A stretch of 64,000 nucleotides of DNA from contig NC_079136.1 in the NCBI RefSeq assembly GCF_945859705.1, forward strand, positions 42,458,989-42,522,988. The letters run 5' to 3'. The notes below the pieces were generated by a model. That model did no database searches, was not told the origin of the DNA, and saw only the letters and a program-made list of their open reading frames with translations. How positions within the stretch are numbered: position 1 is the first letter of the stretch; each line of letters begins with the position of its first letter. The DNA is from Episyrphus balteatus (taxonomy: Eukaryota; Arthropoda; Insecta; Diptera; Syrphidae). Shown one piece after another: positions 24,366 through 34,486 of this stretch. Both the position numbers and the translations under genes were made by a program.

Positions 24366-25182
24366 GATGTGCATCAAATACGACATGTGCGATAAATGCA
24401 ACACGCAAAATTCGCAATTTGTGAAATGTGTGACAAGTGCGACATGGACAAAATGTGTGATATGTTATATGTATGTAATGTGCCAAATGTGCTATATGTG
24501 CGACATGGGCAAAATGTGCGATATGTGTGGAATGTGTCAAATGTGCGAAATGTGCGATATATGCGACATGGGCAAAATGTGCGATATGTGCGACATGTGC
24601 CAAATGTGCGATATGTGCGACATGTGCCAAATGTGGGTGCGAAATGTGCGACATGGGAAAAATGTGCGATATGTGTGACATGTGCCAAATGTGCGATATG
24701 TGTGACATGTGCCAAATGTGCGTGCGATATGTGTGGATGTGCGAATTGTGCAATATGTGTGATATGTGCGACATGGGCAAAATGTGCGATATGTGTGACA
24801 TTTGCCAAATGTGCGATATATGCGACATATGGGCAAAATGTGCGATATGTGCGAAATGTGCCAAATGTGCCTGCGATATGTGTAGATGTGCGAATTGTGC
24901 AATATTTGTGATATGTGCGACTGCGACATGGGCAAAATGTGTGATATGTGTGACATATGCTAAATGTGCAATATGTGCGATATGTGCGAAATGTGTGACA
25001 TGTGCGACATGTGCCAACTGTGCGAAATGTGTGATATGTGCGATATTTTCGAAACGTGTAAAATGTACGATATGTGTGACATGTGCGAAATGTGTGACAT
25101 GCGTGAAATTTGCGATATGAGTGACTTGTGCGAAATGCTAGATATGTGCGAAAATGCGACAAGTGCAACATGTACGAATGCC
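24366..25182. repeat. Satellite of TGYGAYATG 9-bp units, open in several frames
   Basis: About 800 bp consists of variants of TGCGATATG and TGCGACATG, interspersed with TGCCAAATG, TGTGACATG and GGGCAAAATG, with higher-order blocks of roughly 100 bp. Because the unit is a multiple of three and nearly stop-free, long frames appear on both strands: on the plus strand MCDMCDMCQ-type, on the minus strand HISHIAHLAHVAHI-type. Several frames are open over the same bases, the periodicity follows DNA units and no start context or flanking exon is seen. I therefore read the frames as by-products of the repeat and not as a cysteine-rich protein gene. Confidence 0.88.
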
Positions 25183-26540
25183 GTGACTAGACGTGACAAG
25201 TATATAATGATTACTGGCCTAAACGATCAAGTTAAGGTTATATACGTTCTACAAAAAAATTTTAAAGACCCCATTGCTTCAGATAAAAAGACACATTTTA
25301 AATAATAAAAACCCTTTAACACAAATGTTTCGCTATAAAAATGTATATTCAATAAAAAGCCTTTAAAGGGGTTGTATAATTTGTGTTTGTGCACTTAACT
25401 ATATGTGTCACAAATGCCTCCCCTCTCCTCCTACTTATATACCACTACGTGCCAATTTTTATTTATATCCTTACAACACACAATAAAATATTACGAAAAA
25501 ACAAACAAATAAACAAACAGTTACGAAAAACAATACAAGAGGAAACAAAAAATTATAAAAAAAAAAAAAACTACAATATAAGGTGCCTCGCCGAGTTCAT
25601 GTTTCACAACAACAACATACACATTTTACACGAGGTGTAAATTCAAAAACACTATGTAGTGTAGAGGTACCAGACTTATACAGACTTCACTACAGACCGA
25701 CCTTCCTGAGCTATATACGGCAGCGTTTTTTTTACAGTGCTCCCCCTCTGTGTATATATACTTTCATCGTTCATTACAGTCACAATGCGGTGCGGATACC
25801 AGGTCGGTCGGTCGATGTTGTGCGATGAGGTGGAGGTGTGCTCTGAGCGGGAGTAGATAGGCATGGTGGCAAGTTGGTAATTTCTCAACAACATAACGTC
25901 GTCAGGCTTTCAGCTGCAGAGGATATCCTTTTGCACATTCACCGTTACTGGTGCATTTTGCAAGGAAAAGGAATGAAAATGAATTAAAAGAGGCAACAAC
26001 TGTTGAGTGTTGCACACTTCAGTGTTGTGTCCTCCGACCTTGCTGTTATCCCTTTCCTTTCGTGCCGTGCCATGCCGTGTGCTTGCAATCAGTCACTCCT
26101 CTGTTTCAGTCTACCTACAGAGAGGACTGATTTTCTGTTGTTTTTGTTGTTGTTGTTATATTGTTGTTGCACTTGTACGTAATTTTTTTTTTTGTTATTT
26201 GCAATTGTCGTTAAAGTGTGTACGGACTTTGTTCACCATCATCAATGGCAAATAAAAAAGTCTTTTCTTGCCCTCTGTGTCAAGACTTCTATATAGGTAC
26301 TTTCCAGGGTGATGGGCATGTCATGGGAGAGGATAGGGTGGTGGTTGCCATTTTAGTGTAGAATTAAGGAAAAAGTCCTTTAATTTGGCCTCCTTTTCGA
26401 ATGGATTTAAGAGAGACTTGAAAAGTACCTTAGTGCGATTTTTAATATGCGTGATTTCATGTTCTTTGGATTAAAGAAGGAAGACGTTTATACGATAGCA
26501 CAAAACCATGACAATTTGTCGCTTACAACTTCCTTTCAGG
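25183..26540. other. More complex, GC-balanced non-coding stretch
   Basis: 25600-26260 is less AT-rich than its surroundings. It contains TATATATACTTTCATCGTTCATTACAG-like text (near 25753-25780), GGTCGGTCGGTCG, and CTG/TTG runs near 26135-26165. Short frames exist on both strands but no splice-consistent coding pattern. This is the best place in the window for a host regulatory region or untranslated exon, but that is only an inference. Confidence 0.3.
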
Positions 26541-26681
26541 TTTATTCAGAATGGTAAAGATATAGTGGCTGAGGTACCACAAGGTTGTATTCTAAGTCAG
26601 ATGTTATATCATTTGTTTACAAGCGATATACCTAAAATAGTAGACACAACATTGTATGCATTTACCTATATCAAAATCTAA
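26541..26681 (+). pseudogene. Jockey-type LINE reverse-transcriptase fragment
   Basis: A 46-codon open stretch contains VAEVPQGCILSQMLYHLF and TSDIP in the order of the conserved box of insect Jockey-clade reverse transcriptases (typically AGVPQGSVLGPLLYLLYTSDIP). The downstream FADD-type catalytic box is not recognisable: the frame reads LYAFTY and then stops at 26679-26681. There is no flanking endonuclease or ORF1. This is an old, tiny remnant. Confidence 0.7.
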
Positions 26682-27457
26682 AGCTACCAATCAACAACAA
26701 AAACCAAAAGAGTCGATATTGCACAAAGTTCCAAACTATGACCATTTTTGTTCAACATCTTCTTCTTGAAAAGTCTCCTGTTTGTTCGGACATTAACTAT
26801 CAGAAGAGTTAAAGCTTGTTCTAGTACTACTAACAACTTTTGGGCTTTATAATAAGCTCTGTTCCAAATTGCTGTTAAAGTGCATAAGATTTTACTTTCT
26901 GTCATACAATTCACATCCAGTTATTCCAAAAAAAAACATTATTGTGACAGCAATAAAATCATCCACTAAAAACATGTTTGACATAAAAAATGTTAAAGTA
27001 AAATTTCGTTGGCTTATATGATATAACTGAAGCACGATCGCTATCTATGAGCAAGATCAGCTCCCGCCTTGGTATGAAGAATTTTATCAGTCGTTGTTTG
27101 GAGTCACGTTCACGTTAGATGGCGGATTAGAATTTGAAGGGTCCACTCTAGTATCTATCTTCCAAACTCTTCGTCTTCAGAAGGCTCTTAAAATTTTGGA
27201 AGCCCATGCAAACTTTATCGGATTTTAAGCCCCCCCCACGGGAGCAAGTGATCAGTTATTGATGACTATTATAATTGCCGATCATTGAGGATTAGTTGCA
27301 TTCACCAGCTTCGCGTTTTTCCCGTTGTGAGTGGTAGGGTTGAATTATCTGGATCGCCTTCAGCATCGTTTTTCTTGAAGCTAGTTCAGCTGGGGTTCTA
27401 AATACAGTCCCTAGATCTGCTAAGGGTATCCCTCCTTGCTAATGTCTCCATGTTATA
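26682..27457. other. Non-coding stretch, no gene supported
   Basis: Unique-looking sequence of moderate complexity. The 76-codon minus-strand frame at 26684-26914 has no recognisable domain. Some of it may be further decayed LINE sequence continuing from 26681. Confidence 0.35.
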
Positions 27458-29031
27458 GGGTTGCCAGATATATTTTGACGAAACTAGTAATCGAGATGTA
27501 AAAACACGGACTTTCCAGGACAAATAAGGACTAAAAAAAGAGTACAAAACTAGGACAAAAAAAAAATGCATAATTTTATAAAAAAAAAAACCGAACAATC
27601 CTATTCAAATTTAACTAAAAATCACATTTTTAGTATTATAATAAACATTCGAGCTATAATACTACAAAAGTTGTAATGCAATTCCAGTTAAAAAAATTTT
27701 AAAATTCCATTGAAAACCAATTGCGCAAAATTTTTAACGATTTAGTTAAATGCAAATAGAATTTTTAGTAAGTTACTAAGTTAAGAAATGGTCTTTTTGA
27801 CTTAGCAACTTACTTAAGTGGCTTTAGATTTTCCTTAATCGTTTAAAATTTTGTTATATTCTATATTTTTGAATTTTGATTATATACAGAATACAAAACA
27901 GAATTGAGCAGATAATAAACCAAAATAAAAACGCCTCGCTTTTAATGAACTCGATTCGTTTTTTGAATAATAACATACAAGTACTGAGATAAGGGGCGTA
28001 CACTCCCTTGGGGCAAGTGGGGCGGTGCCCCGGGGCCCCCGACCGACCCCAGGGCCCCCACTGGAGACAATGCAGAGAAGGATACTGTTAGCATAAATTG
28101 AGTTACGAAGTAACCAGGGAGACAAATTATGTCATTCAGTGTAATGTATAATGCATTGTTAGCCACACAATATAATATGTATATTGATTTTAAAAAAAGG
28201 TTACCCCAGGGGCCCCAAAAAAAATAAACTGCTTTTTTAAAAGAAAAATTATAGTTTAATTTTAGAGCCCCAAAAAATATTACTTGAAAAATCTTTGCCA
28301 CCACAAATAATACATTAGGGGCCCCAAAAAAGCAAAAAAATATTATTTGAGGATCCTCAAAAGTGGTTCAAAACAATCAAATGGAAAATTAAATATAAAT
28401 TCAGGGGCCCCAACATAAATACATCAGGGCCCAAAATAAAAACATTACGTTATTGGTGGCATTCCGAATATTACTTCAGAACAGTGGCCCCAATACCTAT
28501 TAATTCTTGGCTCCAAAAAAATTATATTATATTTTAGGGGCCTCTAAGTACTTAATTTTGAGGCTCTAAAAATAATTTTTCAGAGGCCCCAAAATAAAAA
28601 AAATTATGTCTGATGATGGAAAATAAAATATGTATTTATTACTTCAGTAGTACACTACTTAAGTAGTGTCTTCGGTGTTTGTTTATTTACATATTTTTCT
28701 ACCATCTGCTACTTGTCATCTTTAACGCCATCTCTTCTTTCATCTATACATTATACCTTACACTATTCATCTACTACTTTTCATCTTAACGCCATCTATA
28801 TCCTCATTCATCAACTAATTTTCATCTTTAATCGCCATCTTTACTATCATCATCTACAAATCAAGCAACATTAATACTTCTAAACGTCGCCAACTCCATC
28901 TACATTCTAATTCCGATAAACTTTAATAATTTCGGTTTGTGTCTTGAGTGTACAGTAGGAACCAACAAACAAATTCTGAAACTAAAATTATTTATTTTAT
29001 TTAATCTCCACTACGGTTTTTTAATAATTAC

Positions 29032-29063
<32 letters not shown>

Positions 29064-29103
29064 AAATTTTTCCAAAACTAATATTAATTCAAATTATTTA
29101 ACA

Positions 29104-31050
29104 ATGGAAAATAGTTGCGGTTTCTCCGATTGTTCTCATAATGATGGTAAAATTTCTGATCGAGTGAAATGCCATGGTGTTTGCGGTAACTCTTTTCATA
29201 TTTCATGCATCGGTTTAACAAAAAGAGCAAGTTCTCATTTCAAAGAATATTTAAAATACTTCGTTTTCTACTGCAACGAATGTAAAGAAATATCTATGTC
29301 CCACGTTTTGCTTGCAGTGAAACTTCTCAGCGATTCTACTAATAATATTACATCGGACAATGAACTTTTTCATAAAAACGTTTTAGCAAAGTTTAATCTT
29401 TTTGATGACCTATCTAAAAATATCGAAACCGTTAATTCAACTCTTGAAAACTATGGTAAACAGTGTCTCGCGAAGCATACGAAAATTGAGAAAAATCTTA
29501 CCTCCTTAGTTCAAAAATACCCCCGTGATGACCAACTGAACATAATCGAAGATATCAAGCGAGTCATTAAAACGTCTTTTGCTTCTTTGGTCAAATCTAA
29601 TCCCCTTGATGATATTAAAAACCAGCTAAAAACAATCCAATCCGATTTGGATATTCATTTCCAAAATACCTCAAAAAACTCATCAAATTTTAATCAACCC
29701 GCTCCATTATATTTCGATTTGGTTCCTCAATTCAACGATATAAGTAATGATCTTGCAGCGACTCGTATATCCATCGATGATCTCTTTGAAGAAATAAGAT
29801 CCGTTTCCTGCAAAATCGATGAAATACCGGATAAAATTCAACCAAGTACCTCAATTTACAATACTTCTATCCTTGCGGAAATGGTAGATAACTCAACATA
29901 TCATCATTCTACTCCCTCTCTTCTTGCTGAAACTCTCGACGTCTCCGAAAACCCTTCTAATTTTCGGCTACACCCTATCACCACTACTGACTCTGCAACT
30001 CAGACCAACTTTTCTGGATCTCCTAAAAAAGACCAACCCACCATCATGCGTTTCGGTTCTTCTTGGACACTATCCGAATGGAATAATAGAATAAATAAGT
30101 TGGAACTTAACTCAAAATTCACCCCCTTCTTTTTGAAGCGCGTACCTAAGCCAGCCAATATTTCTTGGATCCGTAATCTTTTTCATCACAAGTTCTCCAT
30201 CACTTTAGGTGAATGTAAACGTCTATCACCATCAAGTCTCAAGATTTACGTCCCATCCAAATACACATGGTTGTTTTCATCATCTACTAATGACGTCTTC
30301 CGGTTGGGTAAAATATTAATGTCCAAATGGATCTTCAACAACAGCAATAAACATGATACTTCCAGCAATTATACCCAAACTAGTTTTAAGGCTAAACATT
30401 CCAAAAATAATCCAATCCCTCAAAACCGTGTGTCTTTTAATCTGGACCCTGTTTCCAAACCCTCATCGTCCACAAAGAGCTCAAATAATTCATTATATTA
30501 TCCTAATTTTGTTCAGTCTCACACATTAAATCCAACCTCTTTGTCTCGCTCTTCTTCTCCTTCCTCATCTTCTAAGCCCACCCCACAATCTTACAAAAAA
30601 AGAAACGTCAAGTCTTCTACCATTCAACAAATAAATGTACCTCCTCCAGCCTTTGATCCACTCTGTCCTCCAACTGTTAAACACTCTTTTAGATTTTCTA
30701 ATTCACTTTCTTCTGTCAATGACATGAACGGCCGGTATACGATGGCACGGTTACGTGATAATAAACTTTTTGATAACGTTCGCTTGTACCTAGCCTACCT
30801 ATATGACAAACCTGATTCTGTCTGTATTGACGGTAAAACCAAAACGCACATAATTTATTCTATAAAAAAGGAAGGCCTTCCAACTGATCCTATCCCTCTT
30901 CGTAATATTTATACTCGCTTCCTTGAAAATTTTGATATCTCTCCCGCCACTGCTTCTAAAGACCTCGCGACTTTTGCCTCTCACATTAGTTCTAAACAAT
31001 CTTCTTACCACCGATCTCGTAATGCTGCTAATAAACATTCTCATTCCTAA
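29104..31050 (+). CDS. LINE ORF1 protein, PHD-finger nucleic-acid-binding type (648 aa)
   Basis: This is the first ORF of LINE copy A; such proteins bind the element RNA and act as chaperones in the retrotransposition particle. Residues 5-60 form a PHD-type zinc finger with ligands Cys5, Cys10, Cys23, Cys27, His32, Cys35, Cys57 and Cys60. Residues about 65-260 are helix-rich with coiled-coil character. A central region (about 315-420, beginning SSWTLSEWNNRI) may be a globular RNA-binding fold. A Ser/Pro/Asn-rich linker (about 420-530) precedes a conserved-looking C-terminal domain (about 540-640, starting MNGRYTMARLRDNKLFDNV). The ATG at 29104 follows an A-rich leader and is the first in frame. 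The frame is uninterrupted. Copy B has the same kind of PHD finger but an RRM-like C-terminal part that I do not recognise here, so the two families differ in ORF1. Confidence 0.88.
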   Translation: MENSCGFSDCSHNDGKISDRVKCHGVCGNSFHISCIGLTKRASSHFKEYLKYFVFYCNECKEISMSHVLLAVKLLSDSTNNITSDNELFHKNVLAKFNLFDDLSKNIETVNSTLENYGKQCLAKHTKIEKNLTSLVQKYPRDDQLNIIEDIKRVIKTSFASLVKSNPLDDIKNQLKTIQSDLDIHFQNTSKNSSNFNQPAPLYFDLVPQFNDISNDLAATRISIDDLFEEIRSVSCKIDEIPDKIQPSTSIYNTSILAEMVDNSTYHHSTPSLLAETLDVSENPSNFRLHPITTTDSATQTNFSGSPKKDQPTIMRFGSSWTLSEWNNRINKLELNSKFTPFFLKRVPKPANISWIRNLFHHKFSITLGECKRLSPSSLKIYVPSKYTWLFSSSTNDVFRLGKILMSKWIFNNSNKHDTSSNYTQTSFKAKHSKNNPIPQNRVSFNLDPVSKPSSSTKSSNNSLYYPNFVQSHTLNPTSLSRSSSPSSSSKPTPQSYKKRNVKSSTIQQINVPPPAFDPLCPPTVKHSFRFSNSLSSVNDMNGRYTMARLRDNKLFDNVRLYLAYLYDKPDSVCIDGKTKTHIIYSIKKEGLPTDPIPLRNIYTRFLENFDISPATASKDLATFASHISSKQSSYHRSRNAANKHSHS

Positions 31051-33940
31051 CTATTCTGAATTTACACCCCATATATTATCCCTGTATTACCAAAATGTTA
31101 GAGGCCTTCGCACCAAAACTTCTTCAGTTTTCCTAAACTCCCAAAAACTGCCCTATGACATATTTGCCCTCACCGAAACTAATCTTAATTCCTCTTTTCT
31201 CCACCTGGAGCTTTTCTCATCTGAATTCTTAGTCTTTCGAGCCGACTGTGTAAGCTTTAATAATACTTCTTCTGGTCGTGGTGTCCTCTTAGCAGTTCAT
31301 AACCGCTTTGAAGCAAATCTCGTTAGAGTATCTAGCTCATTACCTTTTGAATATGTTTGTGCTAAAGTATCAATTTCAAAACGCAATGTGTTTGTCGTTT
31401 GTTGTTACATTCGTCCTGCCCAACCAATACAAGCCTACCAATCGATAGTCGACGAAATTGATTCTCTCTATGAGATGACAGCTCCTGATGATGATTTTAT
31501 AATCGTTGGAGACTTCAATCTACCAAACGTACTTTGGGTGCCATCTGAGGACGAATCTTCATTTGTTCCTGATAATAGTCTTTCTGATAAAGAATACCTT
31601 CTCGTTGACCGTTTCTCTGTCTCCGGCCTTTTTCAAATGAGCAACATCACCAATTCATTAGATAGGCAGTTGGATCTCATTTTCTCATCTGACCCTTATA
31701 ATTCGGTTGTCACTAGAAGTCAACACCTTTTATCTACCCTTGATCATTTCCACCCCCCTCTCTCCTTTTTTTTTTCCTATGATAACACCAATTTTACTAT
31801 TAATCCGGATGACTCCCTTGCGTTCAATTTCCGTAAAGCTAATTTTAAGCAACTGAACGACCTTATTAAAATGATTGATTTTGACCTCTTTCTTAATAAT
31901 AGTACCCCAGTTGATATTGCTTTGACATTCTTCTACACTTCTGTTTTTGAATGTATATTCCAGTGTGTCCCTTTTCAGGCCCGTAAAAGCTGTGCGTCAT
32001 CCCCTCCGTGGTACAGTAAAGAACTAAAATCTCTTCGCAACAAAAGAAACAACTCCTGGAAATCATTCTTGTTATCAAGGACTTACACAAATTTCGCTTG
32101 TTATCAACAAGCTTCCACCAAATTTTCCACACTCTGTGATTCTCTCTACAATGAATACTTAAATAATATGCAAAACTCCCTTATTTCTGATCCTCGCCGT
32201 TTCTACCAGTTTGTAAATGTAAAAAGAAAATCTGACGGGTTTCCTTCTACTCTTAAATTTCTCAACACAACATCCTCTGATTCTAAAATACTAGCCAACC
32301 TTTTCGCAAACTTCTTTAAATCTTCTTTTAGTGACAGTAATCTCGAACCTGATCCTGTTTATTTCAATTACTTATGTAACTGCCCGCAAACATCCCTTGT
32401 CTCTTTGGTAATTGAGTCGTCAACAGTGAGAGAAAAAATAAGTCTACTTAAAGATGACTTCTCCCCTGGTCCCGATGGTCTCCCTGCTATTTTTCTTAAA
32501 AGCTGTGTTGATTCCCTTTTTATTCCTCTCACGAGACTATTTGAATTATCTATTTCTCAGTCCTCTTTTCCTAACACTTGGAAGGATTCTTTCATTTTTC
32601 CTATCTTTAAGAAAGGCAATAGGAATGAAATATCTAACTATCGCCCTATTGCCAAGCTTTCCTGTATTCCCAAACTTTTTGAAAGTATTGTCTATGACTC
32701 AATATACTTCCACTGTAAATCTATTATTTCTCCTCTACAGCATGGTTTCCTTAAGGGCAGGTCTACTACAACCAACTTAACCCAATTTGTCTCTAATGCC
32801 CTTCGTGCCTTACAGAAAGGTTTTGATGTTGACGTTATCACCACCGACTTTAGTAAAGCGTTTGATAAAATCTCTCATAAAATTATCAACCTTAAACTTA
32901 AAGCCTTCGGGTTTCCTCCTGCGTTTATCTCGTGGGTCAGTTCCTATTTAGAAAACCGCCAGTACAAGGTAGTCTTTAGATTCTCCTTATCTGAACCTTT
33001 TTTTGCCACTTCAGGCGTACCTCAGGGTAGTCATCTGGGCCCCTTGCTATTCGTCTTATCTATTAATGATGTTGAGAAAATAATAAATAGTTCCGACCTT
33101 TCCATTTATGCTGATGATATGAAGATATTCAAAATCATCACCACTCCTTCAGATTCCCATTCTCTCCAAACCGACTTAAGCTTGTTTCATAATTGGTGCA
33201 CTAAAAACTTTTTGGAGCTTAATATTAATAAATGCCAAACCATGCATTTTTCCCGAAAACGTCTCTCCCAATCCCCTAGGATTTACCATTTCGACGATTT
33301 ACCTATTCCTATTGTCTCATCCATCCGTGATTTAGGGATCATTTGTGACAAGGAGCTCAATTTCCACGCCCATATCGATTACATTATAAATAAAGCCAAT
33401 TCCTCCCTCGGATTTGTGAAACGATGGTCTAAGGAATTCACCAATCCATATGTTACAAAAGCATTATATATGACATATGTGAGGCCAATCTTAGAATATG
33501 CTAGTCAAGTTTGGTCTCCATATCATATAACATACTCCCGCAGAATTGAAGCAGTACAGCGTCGTTTTTTACGTTTTGCCCTACGTGGTCTCCCATGGGC
33601 CGATCAACTTAATCTACCTCCCTATGAAGATCGGCTAAAGCTTATTAGCCTTCAGACTCTTAGTCAACGCCGCGCCATTGCTGACATAATTTTTGTCCAC
33701 CAGCTTATAACAGGCTCTATTGACTGTCCAGCCTTGCTTGAAATGATTATATTGAATACTAACCCACGTAACCTTCGTTCTGTCTCACTTTATCACCTTC
33801 CTCTTCACCGTACCAACTATGGCCAGTTTGAACCCATTTCCAGAATGATGCGTCTCTCTAATAATGTCCACTTTATCCTTGATTTCAACATAAGTGTTTC
33901 TTCCCTTCGCAGATCCCTTTACGACTTCTCCTTCCCATAA
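31022..33940 (+). CDS. LINE ORF2 protein: AP-type endonuclease and reverse transcriptase (972 aa)
   Basis: This polyprotein nicks genomic DNA and copies the LINE RNA at the nick. The endonuclease begins at YYQNVRGLRTK (Asn25). It continues with LTETNLNSS (catalytic Glu), GDFNLPNVLW (Asp/Asn) and ends near DHFHPPLSFF. The reverse transcriptase has FSPGPDGLP, NYRPIAKLS, TDFSKAFDK (catalytic Asp609), SGVPQGSHLGPLLF, and IYADDMKIF (YADD at 696-699). The thumb-like C-terminus contains LEYASQVWSP and ends without an RNase H domain. The frame is open upstream to 30923, but the ATG at 31022 lies 26 nt before the ORF1 stop and just ahead of the endonuclease, so termination-reinitiation there is the simplest start. 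All catalytic boxes are present, so it may be active. ORF2 of copy B aligns throughout but is broken. Confidence 0.93.
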   Translation: MLLINILIPNYSEFTPHILSLYYQNVRGLRTKTSSVFLNSQKLPYDIFALTETNLNSSFLHLELFSSEFLVFRADCVSFNNTSSGRGVLLAVHNRFEANLVRVSSSLPFEYVCAKVSISKRNVFVVCCYIRPAQPIQAYQSIVDEIDSLYEMTAPDDDFIIVGDFNLPNVLWVPSEDESSFVPDNSLSDKEYLLVDRFSVSGLFQMSNITNSLDRQLDLIFSSDPYNSVVTRSQHLLSTLDHFHPPLSFFFSYDNTNFTINPDDSLAFNFRKANFKQLNDLIKMIDFDLFLNNSTPVDIALTFFYTSVFECIFQCVPFQARKSCASSPPWYSKELKSLRNKRNNSWKSFLLSRTYTNFACYQQASTKFSTLCDSLYNEYLNNMQNSLISDPRRFYQFVNVKRKSDGFPSTLKFLNTTSSDSKILANLFANFFKSSFSDSNLEPDPVYFNYLCNCPQTSLVSLVIESSTVREKISLLKDDFSPGPDGLPAIFLKSCVDSLFIPLTRLFELSISQSSFPNTWKDSFIFPIFKKGNRNEISNYRPIAKLSCIPKLFESIVYDSIYFHCKSIISPLQHGFLKGRSTTTNLTQFVSNALRALQKGFDVDVITTDFSKAFDKISHKIINLKLKAFGFPPAFISWVSSYLENRQYKVVFRFSLSEPFFATSGVPQGSHLGPLLFVLSINDVEKIINSSDLSIYADDMKIFKIITTPSDSHSLQTDLSLFHNWCTKNFLELNINKCQTMHFSRKRLSQSPRIYHFDDLPIPIVSSIRDLGIICDKELNFHAHIDYIINKANSSLGFVKRWSKEFTNPYVTKALYMTYVRPILEYASQVWSPYHITYSRRIEAVQRRFLRFALRGLPWADQLNLPPYEDRLKLISLQTLSQRRAIADIIFVHQLITGSIDCPALLEMIILNTNPRNLRSVSLYHLPLHRTNYGQFEPISRMMRLSNNVHFILDFNISVSSLRRSLYDFSFP

Positions 33941-34486
33941 TTTCCGTTTCCTCTAGTTTTTAAGTTAGAATAAGTTTAGAATGTTTAAGGTTTATCTTTT
34001 TAAGCTTAGTTTAAGTTTGTTTTTTTTGCGTGCTTGTATTTAAGCCTCATAAATAAATAAATAAAAGAACAGAGGCACCAAGAACTATTCTTAGCTTAAA
34101 AAAATTTTATTTAAGGGGTCTCTAAATATTTAATTTTGGGGGCCCCTAGTACAAGTGCTTACTACTTTTATGAGAGACATTTTAAGTAAGTATAGCAAAG
34201 TGCATTACGAACATATTAAAACATTAAAATAAACCTAAAAATAAATAAGCCATACAAAAAAGAAAAAAACGTATGGCGTATACGTAATTTTTTTTTGTAA
34301 CTAAGGGGCCCCCAAATATCAAAGGGGCCCCAGAATTTAGTCTTACCCCGGGGCCCGGCGACTCATTGTACGCCACTGACTGAGATACTTAATGGCTAGA
34401 AAAAGAGTACAATCCCGGACAATTAATAGAAACTATCCCGGACGTACCCCACACAGCCAAAAAAGAGTACATGTCAGCCATCCCAC

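Larger units (their letters stand above)
28593..34069 (+). mobile_element. CR1/Jockey-group LINE, copy A (apparently full-length)
   Basis: The order is a 5' untranslated region (ending in an A29 run at about 29032-29060), ORF1, ORF2 and a 3' untranslated region. It ends in tandem TAAA units near 34049-34065 instead of a long poly(A), as in CR1-group elements. CAGAGGCCCCAA (28581-28592) and CAGAGGCACCAA (34070-34081) flank it and may be a 12-bp target duplication with one difference. However, the host element is itself rich in GGCCCCAA, so this is not proof and the exact 5' boundary is uncertain. Both ORFs are intact, so the element is either recently inserted or was competent until recently. 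Confidence 0.88.
27991..34378. mobile_element. GGGGCCCC-rich hAT-type element, split by LINE copy A
   Basis: The left end AAGGGGCGTAC is matched by the inverted right end, which reads CAGTGGCGTAC on the minus strand (9 of 11). ACTGAGAT lies immediately outside both ends (27983-27990, 34379-34386), an exact 8-bp duplication. The inner part consists of GGGGCCCC or AGGGGCCCCAAAA boxes scattered every 30-60 bp on the left (28020-28600) and continuing on the right (34120-34370). Without the LINE the element is about 0.9 kb. CAGTGGCG-type ends and 8-bp duplications fit the hAT superfamily. Nothing is coded by the element itself. Confidence 0.82.
27458..34486. mobile_element. Possible outer inverted-repeat element of the nest
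   Basis: GGGTTGCCAGATATATTTTG at the left resembles the complement of ACATGTCAGCCATCCC at the right. Both flanks contain GAGTACAAAACTAGGACA / GAGTACAATCCCGGACA boxes in related positions. No clear target duplication was found and the terminal match is imperfect, so this outermost layer is tentative. Confidence 0.4.

Noticed and set aside
24366..25182. CRISPR-like array
   Set aside because: Units are 9 bp, contiguous and without unique spacers; the context is eukaryotic. The same holds for the arrays at 18536 and 58546.
24289..25305. Long overlapping frames coding for Cys/Met/Asp-rich or His-rich proteins
   Set aside because: Several frames on both strands are open over the same DNA because the 9-bp unit lacks stops. 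The pattern follows the DNA repeat, with no gene structure around it.
30923..31021. Start of LINE ORF2 at the upstream ATG 30923
   Set aside because: This would overlap ORF1 by 128 nt and add 33 residues without recognisable motif; the ATG at 31022, next to the ORF1 stop, fits the usual two-ORF layout better.
30799..31044. 81-codon minus-strand frame
   Set aside because: Antisense shadow of the 3' end of LINE ORF1.
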